Below the pieces are notes generated by a model, which worked only from the letters and a program-made list of their open reading frames with translations, did not search any database and was not told the DNA's origin. Position numbers and translations under genes: made by a program. This document shows positions 18,088-24,942 of a DNA stretch of 64,000 bases, in pieces. The DNA lies in NCBI GenBank assembly GCA_001603075.1, contig LVBB01000016.1, forward strand, positions 162,926 to 226,925. The letters run 5' to 3'. Each line of letters opens with the position of its first letter. Position 1 is the stretch's first letter. The stretch comes from Phycisphaerales bacterium Planc_01 (lineage in GTDB: Bacteria > Planctomycetota > Phycisphaerae > Sedimentisphaerales > Anaerobacaceae).

Positions 18088-18188
18088 TCCTCGTGGAAAT
18101 GAATCTTGAAGAAAAGTTTGTTCCCTCTCCCGGAAACCCTCGCAGCCCACTCGCCCCAGGCGCCCTCTTCCGCATACATCCCGCTTCT
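18063..18188 (-). ncRNA. Predicted small RNA or attenuated leader upstream of the rhomboid gene
   Basis: A sigma-70-type promoter (18195-18223) and an intrinsic terminator (18063-18087) on the minus strand frame an RNA of about 126 bases. It has no good start codon with a ribosome site. The RNA is purine-rich with short self-complementary parts. I see none of the core sequences of SRP RNA, tmRNA or RNase P RNA. The terminator lies 86 bases before the rhomboid start, so the RNA may be a free small RNA or a leader with a terminating regulator. Confidence 0.45.
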
Positions 18189-18194
18189 GACCAA

Positions 18195-18223
18195 AGTATA
18201 AGGATTGCCGCAGACCGGGCCAA
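18195..18223 (-). promoter_or_regulatory. Predicted promoter of the 18.1-kb small RNA
   Basis: TTGGCC (18218-18223) and TATACT (18195-18200) are separated by 17 bases on the minus strand. The -10 box matches five of six positions. Confidence 0.45.
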
Positions 18224-18336
18224 ATGGGGCGACGAAAAATCTTCCCTCCACGGCAGTTTCCTGATAGTTATGCCTTTCGGGCGGCCGACCGCCCACCCGC
18301 CAGGGTTGAAGGGTATGGAGAATCGCCGGAGAACCC

Positions 18337-19407
18337 ATGAAGATCGAACCGAATCGACAACGCGTAAAGGACATTCGCCGCCGCCTTCGCGAAGAAGGGA
18401 TCGACTGCCTGATCCTGACCAAAGCCGTGGATGTCACGTATGTGACCGCCTTCGGCGGCGAAGACAGTTGGGCGGCGATCACGTCGAATGCGCTGTACCT
18501 CGTCACGGACAGCCGCTATATCGAACAAGCCGCCAAGGAGTGCGTCCGAACGACGCTCGTGCAGCGCAAAGGCCCGATAACAGAGGCGGCCGCTCAACTG
18601 ATCGCGAAGCTCAAAGGCGTGCGGACCGTGGCCATCGATACATCCGTCTCCGTGGCGGCGTTTGAGGCCCTGAAGAAGGGCTTGACCGCCCGGCTCAAGA
18701 GCGTCAGCGGAATCACCGAAGGGCTCCGCTGCGTCAAGGACGCCACGGAACTCGCCAGGATCAAGAAGGCTGCGGCGCTGTCCGCCAAAGCGCTGGCGAA
18801 GGCGACGCCGTTCTTCAGACCGGGAATCTGCGAGAGCGAGCTGGCCGGCATCGTCGATCTGGAAATCCGCCGGCTGGGCTGCAAACCGGGATTCGAGACG
18901 ATCGTCGCCTTCGGGCCCAACGCGTCGCGGCCGCATCACCAGCCGGGCGCCAGAAAGCTGAGGAAGACGGACACCATCCTGATCGACTTCGGCGCCCGAT
19001 TCGACGGCTACACCGCCGACATCACGCGATGCTTCGTCGTCGGCGGACCCAGTGCCGCATACCGGCGCGCCTACGAGGTGACGGCCCGGTCCCAGGCCGC
19101 CGCCATCGCCGTCGCCAGGGCGGGAGCCAGGCTCCGCGATGTGGATGAGGCCGCCCGGAAGGTGATCCGCGATAGCGGTCTGCCCGTCTATGGCTACGGC
19201 ACGGGCCACGGCATCGGACTGGAAATCCACGAGGACCCGTTCCTGCGGCCCGAGTCTGAAGGGACCTTGCAGGCCGGGCAGATCCTCACCATCGAGCCGG
19301 GCGTCTATATCCCCGGCAAGCTCGGCGTCCGCATCGAAGACGACATCCTGATCACCGACAACGGCAGCAAGGTCCTCACCGGCGCCTGCCCGCACCTTCG
19401 CTTCTGA
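18337..19407 (+). CDS. M24-family aminopeptidase (Xaa-Pro aminopeptidase-like)
   Basis: A 356-residue cytoplasmic metallopeptidase with the creatinase N-terminal domain (residues 1-125) and the pita-bread catalytic domain. The five metal ligands are visible: two Asp in LIDFGARFDGYTADITR, His in GTGHGIGLEIHE, Glu in LTIEPGVYI and Glu in GVRIEDDILIT. It removes N-terminal residues next to proline from peptides. The C-terminus overlaps the convergent DUF4279 gene by 32 bases. Confidence 0.92.
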   Translation: MKIEPNRQRVKDIRRRLREEGIDCLILTKAVDVTYVTAFGGEDSWAAITSNALYLVTDSRYIEQAAKECVRTTLVQRKGPITEAAAQLIAKLKGVRTVAIDTSVSVAAFEALKKGLTARLKSVSGITEGLRCVKDATELARIKKAAALSAKALAKATPFFRPGICESELAGIVDLEIRRLGCKPGFETIVAFGPNASRPHHQPGARKLRKTDTILIDFGARFDGYTADITRCFVVGGPSAAYRRAYEVTARSQAAAIAVARAGARLRDVDEAARKVIRDSGLPVYGYGTGHGIGLEIHEDPFLRPESEGTLQAGQILTIEPGVYIPGKLGVRIEDDILITDNGSKVLTGACPHLRF

Positions 19408-19933
19408 CCGGCCTGCCGCCCTGCTTCGGCAGCTTCTTCGTCTGCACCGGCTTCTTGCCGTCCGCCTTGGACACGACGATACGATCCCAGGCACACGGGT
19501 CCCAGAAGGAAAACCAGATGTGTATGCCCATATCCACAAACTGGCTCAGTAGGTCCGCCGGGAACACGTGGTTCCAATTCACGACATCACGGTGCGGCTG
19601 AACAGATATGTGTAGCTCGGCACTTGCCTTCTTGAGAACACGTCTCAATGCCGCCTTTCGCCCAGAGACCTGATCCCAAACATCGCGTATATGGTTCTCC
19701 AAGGTGCAGTTGCGACGCAAACGAGAGGCGAGCGACCACGAACCCTCAGCGTATTCGCGCTTCGCGCCCGTCGGTGCGGTCCACGCACCTCGCCAATGCT
19801 GCCACGCCGGTTCGACCCCCAGGGCCTTCGTGACCTCTGCGGGGTCGAGGTCTCTCGCAGTGATCTTGAGAAGCACATACCGATACTGATCGCGGTGAAG
19901 TCCGCGCTTCTTTTTACCACTCGTCCGTCCCAT
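19376..19933 (-). CDS. DUF4279 domain-containing protein
   Basis: A 185-residue soluble protein matching DUF4279: YRYVLLKITARDLDPAEVTKALG is the typical opening, followed by the WxxxS pattern (GSWSLASRL) and the late FSFWDP segment. The family has no known function. The start at 19933 has GAGAGGAG upstream. The last 35 residues are Lys/Arg/Pro-rich, and DGKKPVQTKKLPK closely resembles the C-terminal tail of the next upstream gene, which ends DGQKPVQKKGLPK. Confidence 0.72.
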   Translation of the reverse strand: MGRTSGKKKRGLHRDQYRYVLLKITARDLDPAEVTKALGVEPAWQHWRGAWTAPTGAKREYAEGSWSLASRLRRNCTLENHIRDVWDQVSGRKAALRRVLKKASAELHISVQPHRDVVNWNHVFPADLLSQFVDMGIHIWFSFWDPCAWDRIVVSKADGKKPVQTKKLPKQGGRPVRSEGAGRRR

Positions 19934-19990
19934 GACTCCTCTCCAAGAAGGGCGCACTGATGTACCGAGCAAGCTATGGCCGGGCACCTG

Positions 19991-21358
19991 CTATTTCGGC
20001 AGGCCCTTCTTCTGGACGGGCTTTTGTCCATCGGGTTTGGGCGCGAACATGTCGTTGGCGGTCAGGCCGCAGCGACGCGCGATCATCAGACTGTACGCCA
20101 GCTCGCCCAGGTCGTCATTGCTACCGTTGTTGGTCCCGAACGAGAACTTGGCGCCCGCGGCCTTGGCCTTGCGGACGAATCGCTCGCTCGGCAGGCGGTA
20201 CCGCGCGTTGATCTCGATGGCCACGTCGTTCCTGACCGCCGCTGCAATCACCTTGTCCATCCGCTCGTCGGTCCACAGCGCATCGTACTCGTCGGCGATC
20301 TCCGCCGGCAGGAAGGTCGGATTGACGTAGATGTCAATCGGCTCGTTTGTCAGAATCCCCACCGTCCGCTCGACCAGCGTGTCCATGAAGGCCTGCTTGT
20401 CGCCGATCTCGACCTCGCTGGGAATCCACAGACGCATCCGCTTGCCCGCGTCGTTCGTCCACGTCATCGAGTCGGTGAAAACGTAGTCGAACTTCGCGAT
20501 CGTCTCGGGCGAGAACATCGTCACCCACTCGCGTCCCTCCGCCTGCATGGCCCGGTAGACCGGCCGGCCTTCGAGCTTCTGGAGGAATGGCTCCAGCGCC
20601 GCGTCGTTGGTCGTGGGGAAGCCGACGCCGCAGTTCTCGGCGATGCCGAACTTGACGCCCCGCCGCTGCGACATCGCGATCGCCTCGTCCAGCGTCAGGC
20701 CGCCCTTCAAGTGCACGTGATAGTCCACGATGGGGAAATCGAGCACGGGCAGCGGCTTGACGTAGATGTTCGTGTAGCGAACGACGCTGCCGGGGTCGTG
20801 GCCCTGCAGCGCGAACGTGCCGCCCCTGAGCGGCCGATCCGTCGCCGTCCAGTCCACCACCTTCCTGCCGTCGACGAAGACCGTGACATGGTTGCCCTGC
20901 ACGATGATGTGCTCGGTGAACCAAACCTTGTCCTTGGCCGAGTCGGCCCGCACGTCCTGGATGCCGTACAGGCTGCCGGTCTTCCGCGGGTCGGCGGCGA
21001 AGCTGTTGTTCACCTGGACCTCGAACCCCCGCCGGGGCCAGTCGGTGTCCTGGTACCGCGTGTGGAAGTAGATGCCGCCGTTGGAGCCCGGCTCGGTCAT
21101 CACGTCGACCTTCAACTCGAAGTCCTGGAACTGCGCATCTTCGACCGGCCCAGTGTAGAACAGATGGCTCCGCGCCCCGTGCGCCACGATCGCCCCATCC
21201 TGAACGGTGAAGGTCCCCGTATTCTCGCTGGCCTTCCAGCCGTCGAGCGTCTTGCCGTCGAACAGACACAGCCACGCCGCATCCCCCACCTGCCCCACCG
21301 CCGGCCCCGCCACAGCCGCCAGAACCATCATCCACGCCACCAAAGTTGTCTTACCCAT
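19991..21358 (-). CDS. Secreted DUF1080 (3-keto-glycoside hydrolase-like) domain fused to a PHP-like domain
   Basis: A 455-residue protein. It has a signal peptide (MGKTTLVAWMMVLAAVAG by position), then a concanavalin-like DUF1080 domain at about residues 28-210 (LFDGKTLDGWKA, GGIYFHTRYQDTDWPRRGFE, YTNIYVKPL). From about 215 a PHP/amidohydrolase-like part follows (FPIVDYHVHLKGGLTLDEAI, AIEINARYRLPSERF, FSFGTNNGSNDD). DUF1080 members hydrolyse 3-keto-disaccharides, which links this gene to the oxidoreductases in the window. The fusion with a PHP-type metal-dependent domain is uncommon. GGGAGG upstream of ATG 21358 decides the start; a longer in-frame reading is low complexity. Confidence 0.82.
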   Translation of the reverse strand: MGKTTLVAWMMVLAAVAGPAVGQVGDAAWLCLFDGKTLDGWKASENTGTFTVQDGAIVAHGARSHLFYTGPVEDAQFQDFELKVDVMTEPGSNGGIYFHTRYQDTDWPRRGFEVQVNNSFAADPRKTGSLYGIQDVRADSAKDKVWFTEHIIVQGNHVTVFVDGRKVVDWTATDRPLRGGTFALQGHDPGSVVRYTNIYVKPLPVLDFPIVDYHVHLKGGLTLDEAIAMSQRRGVKFGIAENCGVGFPTTNDAALEPFLQKLEGRPVYRAMQAEGREWVTMFSPETIAKFDYVFTDSMTWTNDAGKRMRLWIPSEVEIGDKQAFMDTLVERTVGILTNEPIDIYVNPTFLPAEIADEYDALWTDERMDKVIAAAVRNDVAIEINARYRLPSERFVRKAKAAGAKFSFGTNNGSNDDLGELAYSLMIARRCGLTANDMFAPKPDGQKPVQKKGLPK

Positions 21359-21794
21359 GAAGAACCTCCCGAAAACCCCTGTCGCCACTCTCGACAAACC
21401 ACCCCCACCCCGACGCCGCACCAAGCCTCCATCAAACCCGATCCCCCGTCCGAATGCAACACCACACCGCAACAGCATCCGTACAAGTTTCCGCCCGACG
21501 CCCCTTCCAATCACAGAGCGGTGATTCTGCCACGAATCCCGCCACATGTTCAGACTCGCCCCCATTCCTCGCGCCTTCGGCCCGGGCCAATCCCCTCGGC
21601 GTGATTCCTTGCCCTCCGTCCAATTCCTCACTATCATACGGTCCTTGGTTGCCCGAGACTGAGGTGCGTCGTGGGAACGGGCACGCGAACGCGGATCATC
21701 CAATCAGTGCCTTTGGATGCCTTAAGCCGCGAATACGTCGCAGATACTCGGCCACGGCGGTAACATAGTGCCCCATGTGCGAGATCGGGATGTT
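21359..21794. other. Intergenic region, no feature recognised
   Basis: This is a C-rich stretch on the plus strand followed by ordinary sequence between divergent genes. No reading frame here has a ribosome site, and no convincing promoter pair or hairpin was found. It marks a drop in GC toward the following HNH-type gene. Confidence 0.5.
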
Positions 21795-22898
21795 ATGTCA
21801 GACCTGTCGAAGTGCGTATACTGTGGAGCCGAGAATCCCTCTTGGGCAAAGGCTCATGTCATGCCTCGTCTTATGGGCACCTTCAAGAACCAACCAACGC
21901 TCTGCTGCCGTGTTTGTTCGGAGTGTGACCGCGCGATAGGAGAGTGTGAGGCGGTTCTGGCAAAGTCCAGCATTGAGGCGGTTCTGCTAAAACACATTGG
22001 AATAGTCGGGAGGCACAAGGGAAGATCGACATCTGCTTTCCGGAAGGCCCACTCGGGTCTCGTGCCAATCCGTATGACAACCAAAGTCCCAGGTTACGAA
22101 CACGAAGTGCGAACAGAGCCGATAGGAGACTCGTTGAACGTTGACATGCTTCCGCAGATGATCATTGTCGACAAGGAAGGAAACCGCGAGGAAATCGTGA
22201 TTGCGGACCCGGACTGCATAAGCTCCGGAGAATGGCGCCTCCTGCTTTCGAGGCTTCATCAGGGTCGGGTCAGAGACATTGACATGATTGGCTTGAGCGA
22301 GCAGCAATCTGCGATGGTGTGCTACGTATTGCAGAAGATTGGATGTACGTTCGACCTGCCTGGAGACACCACAATTAAGCCATTTCGGGGCACTGTTGTT
22401 GTCAAAGGCAGTGTCATATACGACGAACGCTATTTTCGGGCCGTGCCCAAAACAGCACTGCACTACTTTCTTCTGCACAGCAAGGTATTCGACGGATCGG
22501 AGCAGGAATTCGATGCGGTTCGCCAGTTCATACGTTATGGAAACGGAGAGGTGCCAAGTTTTGTTGTCAAAGGCAAGGGGCCGATTGCCACAGACCCATC
22601 CGGAGATGACCGACCTCCGTACTATGGCCATGTGTTGCGAACAGACGTTTCCTCTGCGGGCATCGCTGTGCGCATTCAACTCTTCATTGGCCACGACCAT
22701 AATCCTGATTGGTATGAGGTCAAACTCAGCCGGAAGGAACACCCGATCTTCTTGTCGTCGGAGGAGTTCGGCCACTACTACAGGTACTTGGCCCCGGAGG
22801 AGCGGTCGCAGTGCAACTATGATGGGGTTATCGATCAGATCTGTGTAGCGCAGATCATCGCCATACCAGGTATAGGTCGCGGCCGCCGAAGGTGTTAG
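21795..22898 (+). CDS. HNH-type zinc-binding endonuclease-like protein
   Basis: A 367-residue protein whose N-terminus carries an HNH-like zinc module: CVYCG at the start, AHVMPRLMG in the place of the usual EHIIPxxLGG, then CRVCSECDRAIGECEAVL. This is the pattern of HNH_5-type nucleases. The remaining 300 residues are not recognised. Base composition is clearly lower in GC than in the neighbours, with many codons ending in A or T, which suggests horizontal acquisition. The ribosome site is weak. The last residues (GIGRGRRRC) read into sequence that looks like the antisense of a broken secreted-protein gene, so the C-terminus may be chimeric. Confidence 0.6.
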   Translation: MSDLSKCVYCGAENPSWAKAHVMPRLMGTFKNQPTLCCRVCSECDRAIGECEAVLAKSSIEAVLLKHIGIVGRHKGRSTSAFRKAHSGLVPIRMTTKVPGYEHEVRTEPIGDSLNVDMLPQMIIVDKEGNREEIVIADPDCISSGEWRLLLSRLHQGRVRDIDMIGLSEQQSAMVCYVLQKIGCTFDLPGDTTIKPFRGTVVVKGSVIYDERYFRAVPKTALHYFLLHSKVFDGSEQEFDAVRQFIRYGNGEVPSFVVKGKGPIATDPSGDDRPPYYGHVLRTDVSSAGIAVRIQLFIGHDHNPDWYEVKLSRKEHPIFLSSEEFGHYYRYLAPEERSQCNYDGVIDQICVAQIIAIPGIGRGRRRC

Positions 22899-22952
22899 CA
22901 GCAGGCCGGCGAGGAGAAGACCCCGGCTTTGCGCGGCCTGGATGCCAGCGAG
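22827..22952 (-). pseudogene. Possible remnant of a secreted-protein N-terminus
   Basis: On the minus strand the frame reads RGLLLAGLLLTPSAAATYTW followed by YGDDLRYTDLIDN, which looks like a signal peptide with cleavage after AAA and a mature start. There is no start codon with a ribosome site in frame, and the frame then runs antisense through the HNH-type gene with no family resemblance. A promoter-like pair lies upstream. A gene truncated by arrival of the HNH gene is the simplest reading, but chance cannot be excluded. Confidence 0.25.
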
Positions 22953-23043
22953 GCGTCGCGGGCGACAGCCGGCGGCCTGGAGACAGTGGGCTTGATTGTG
23001 GGAGCCTCTGGGCACGTAGCTTCCCTTCGCACATTCAGGATAT

Positions 23044-23072
23044 ACCTTACAGAGACCCCTCGCCGGGGTCAA
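23044..23072 (-). promoter_or_regulatory. Predicted orphan promoter
   Basis: TTGACC (23067-23072) and TAAGGT (23044-23049) are separated by 17 bases on the minus strand. There is no intact minus-strand gene downstream, only the possible secreted-protein remnant. Confidence 0.35.
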
Positions 23073-23163
23073 GTGCCGCCGATATCATGGACATTCGGAT
23101 GGCCTGCGGCCGGGTGTATCTGATGGCGATTCTGGCCTGGTTCAGCTTTCATGGAGGCGACTT

Positions 23164-24396
23164 ATGTCCAAAAGGACAAGTGGACGGGTGGCCCTGACCG
23201 TGACCTTGTTATTGTGTCTCGTCGGGCCGCCGGTGGCGGGAGAGAAGATCTCGTTCTGGGACACGCAGCGCAAAGGGGCCAATTGCTTCAACGTCGAGCC
23301 CGGCGAGGCGTGGTTTGCTGCGGCGCACGCTCTCGGCGTGGATTGGGTCCGCCTGGCCTATGCCAAATGGAAGGGGCAGGGCCGCGACTTCCTCATGGGC
23401 GATGCGGACCACTTCCAGGGCGTGGTGCCGCAGGATCTGGCGAAGCTCGTCGAAGTTCTCGATTGGGCGCACAAATACGACATCAAGGTCGTGATCGCGC
23501 CGCTCGGGCTGCCCGGCAATCGCTGGATCCAGAACAATGACAACCGGCGCGACTTGCGTTTGTGGAACGACAAGGTCTACTGGCAGCAGTCCGCCGCCTT
23601 CTGGCGCGAGATGGCGGCGGGCCTGAAGGACCACCCCGCCGTCTGCGCCTACAACATCCTCAACGAGCCGACGCCGGAGATGGAGACGGGCCTCGTCGAG
23701 CATGGCGACGTCTCTCGCTACGAGGCATGGTATCGCAAGCATCGCGGGACCGCGCACGATCTGCCGGCCTTCTATGAGACCGTCATCGCCGCCATTCGCC
23801 AGGTCGATTCGCAGACGCCCATCATGCTGGACGCCGGCTGGTACGCGCAGCCGGGTGCCTTCGTCTATTGGCCCGCGATCCGCGACGACAAGGTGCTCTA
23901 CGCGTTCCACATGTACGAACCCTATGCGTTCACCAACCATCAGAACTTCCGCCGGGAAGAACCCTACGTCTATCCGGGCAGGATTCCGTACGCGGAGAAG
24001 GAGGTCAACTGGGACAAGCGGCAGATGGAACAGTATCTGTCGCCGTTCTTCGCATGGGCCGACTCGCGCGAGATTCCCATCAACCGCCTGGTCTGCGGCG
24101 AGTTCGGCTGCTATCGCCGCAATCCCGGCGCCGCCGCCTACCTCGCCGATGTGATAGGCGTCCTGAACGAACGTGGTCTTCACTGGGCGTTCTATTCGTT
24201 CCGCGAGGATGGCTGGGACGGGTACGACTACGAACTGGGCACGGAAGGCTTGGGCGCCGCCTACTGGCAGGCCAAAGAGGCCGGCCGGACTCCTCCACTG
24301 GTCCGTCGGGACAATCCTCTGTTCGACGTCATCAAGAGTCAGTTCTCACCGCGCGCGACGGCAGACCGGGTGACCCGACGCGACGGAGAACCCTGA
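23164..24396 (+). CDS. Secreted glycoside hydrolase family 5-type (cellulase-fold) enzyme
   Basis: A 410-residue protein with a signal peptide (residues 1-26) and a TIM-barrel glycosidase domain. The acid/base Glu is in AYNILNEPTPE and the nucleophile Glu in RLVCGEFGCYRRN, the standard GH5 arrangement. Other barrel markers are GVDWVRLAYAKW, YDIKVVIAPLGLPG and VLYAFHMYEPY. It would cut beta-linked glucans or mannans outside the cytoplasm. GGAGG lies seven bases before the ATG. It is transcribed alone. Confidence 0.85.
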   Translation: MSKRTSGRVALTVTLLLCLVGPPVAGEKISFWDTQRKGANCFNVEPGEAWFAAAHALGVDWVRLAYAKWKGQGRDFLMGDADHFQGVVPQDLAKLVEVLDWAHKYDIKVVIAPLGLPGNRWIQNNDNRRDLRLWNDKVYWQQSAAFWREMAAGLKDHPAVCAYNILNEPTPEMETGLVEHGDVSRYEAWYRKHRGTAHDLPAFYETVIAAIRQVDSQTPIMLDAGWYAQPGAFVYWPAIRDDKVLYAFHMYEPYAFTNHQNFRREEPYVYPGRIPYAEKEVNWDKRQMEQYLSPFFAWADSREIPINRLVCGEFGCYRRNPGAAAYLADVIGVLNERGLHWAFYSFREDGWDGYDYELGTEGLGAAYWQAKEAGRTPPLVRRDNPLFDVIKSQFSPRATADRVTRRDGEP

Positions 24397-24397
24397 G

Positions 24398-24544
24398 GTG
24401 CACCGGCTGGTGTACACGCTGTACGGCTGGACCGACGACGAAATCCAGATCGTCGAGGAGGCGGCACGTACGGCATGGCCGATGTCGGCCTGTTCCTGCT
24501 TAGGTAAATCGCTTGCGGATGCGAGGCTTACGCGGTATGCTTGA
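24398..24544 (+). pseudogene. Remnant of a DNA methyltransferase C-terminus
   Basis: Right after the GH5 stop, a 48-codon frame reads RLVYTLYGWTDDEIQIVEEA. It resembles the very end of Eco57I-type DNA methyltransferases (DxLVYxLYGLTxxEIxIVE). No start, ribosome site or catalytic domain is present, so this is a leftover fragment of a lost restriction-modification gene. A second short frame (24537-24635, 32 codons) follows and is not recognised. Confidence 0.5.
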
Positions 24545-24729
24545 GCAGAACATGGACAAAGAGATCGTGGCGAGGCTTCATTATGATCCGAAGGACCATT
24601 CTGCCGATATCAGCACAATGGTCGATCTCGGGTGAGGTGCCAAGCGGGAAATCGATGATATCGCGCTGAGCCGACGGGTGGCGGTGGCAAGCGACGCTTG
24701 GCGATGGGGGACGGGCGAAGTGAGCGCAG

Positions 24730-24782
24730 AAAAAAAGGAGACGAGGGCGACAAGGAGTGCAACTGGTTGTAGGCCCGTCTCC
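24730..24782 (-). terminator. Intrinsic terminator of the 24.8-kb small RNA
   Basis: GGAGACGGGC pairs with GCCCTCGTCTCC (one bulge) and is followed by seven T on the minus strand. It could also stop read-through from ribD. Confidence 0.75.
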
Positions 24783-24858
24783 TTGTTGCGATGTGCCACA
24801 TCGCACATACCGCGGTTCGTGCTTTCGAGACCAACTGATCTCCGTATGCACCCGCAAC
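24730..24858 (-). ncRNA. Predicted stand-alone small RNA
   Basis: A good promoter (24865-24893) and a strong intrinsic terminator (24730-24782) on the minus strand frame an RNA of about 129 bases. No protein gene lies between them, and there is no minus-strand gene downstream. The RNA is highly structured: GAGATC-AGTT-GGTCTC, GCGATG-TGGCA-CATCGC and the terminator stem. GTTGCG near the 5' end could also pair with CGCAAC further on, which competes with the second hairpin. No known RNA family was recognised. Confidence 0.55.
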
Positions 24859-24864
24859 ATCTAT

Positions 24865-24893
24865 AGTATACGACGAAGCGGCGGTCGGGTCAA
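24865..24893 (-). promoter_or_regulatory. Predicted promoter of the 24.8-kb small RNA
   Basis: TTGACC (24888-24893) and TATACT (24865-24870) are separated by 17 bases on the minus strand; each box matches five of six consensus positions. The predicted first base is about 24858. Confidence 0.6.
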
Positions 24894-24942
24894 ACAATTT
24901 TCTTCGCAGCGTGTCTTTTCAGCCGAGTGATGGAAAGACCTA

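Noticed and set aside
18063-18188. Identification of the 18.1-kb RNA as 6S, SRP or RNase P RNA
   Set aside because: None of the conserved core sequences of these RNAs could be found, and the length does not fit 6S or RNase P. It is left as an unnamed candidate.
17991-18506. A 171-codon minus-strand frame upstream of the rhomboid gene
   Set aside because: It reads through a terminator hairpin and overlaps the peptidase gene antisense, and has no start with a ribosome site or recognisable domain.
21987-23072. A 361-codon minus-strand frame across the HNH-type gene
   Set aside because: Most of it is antisense to the HNH-type gene, whose zinc motif is clear. Only the first part (22827-22952) looks like protein sequence and is kept as a possible remnant.
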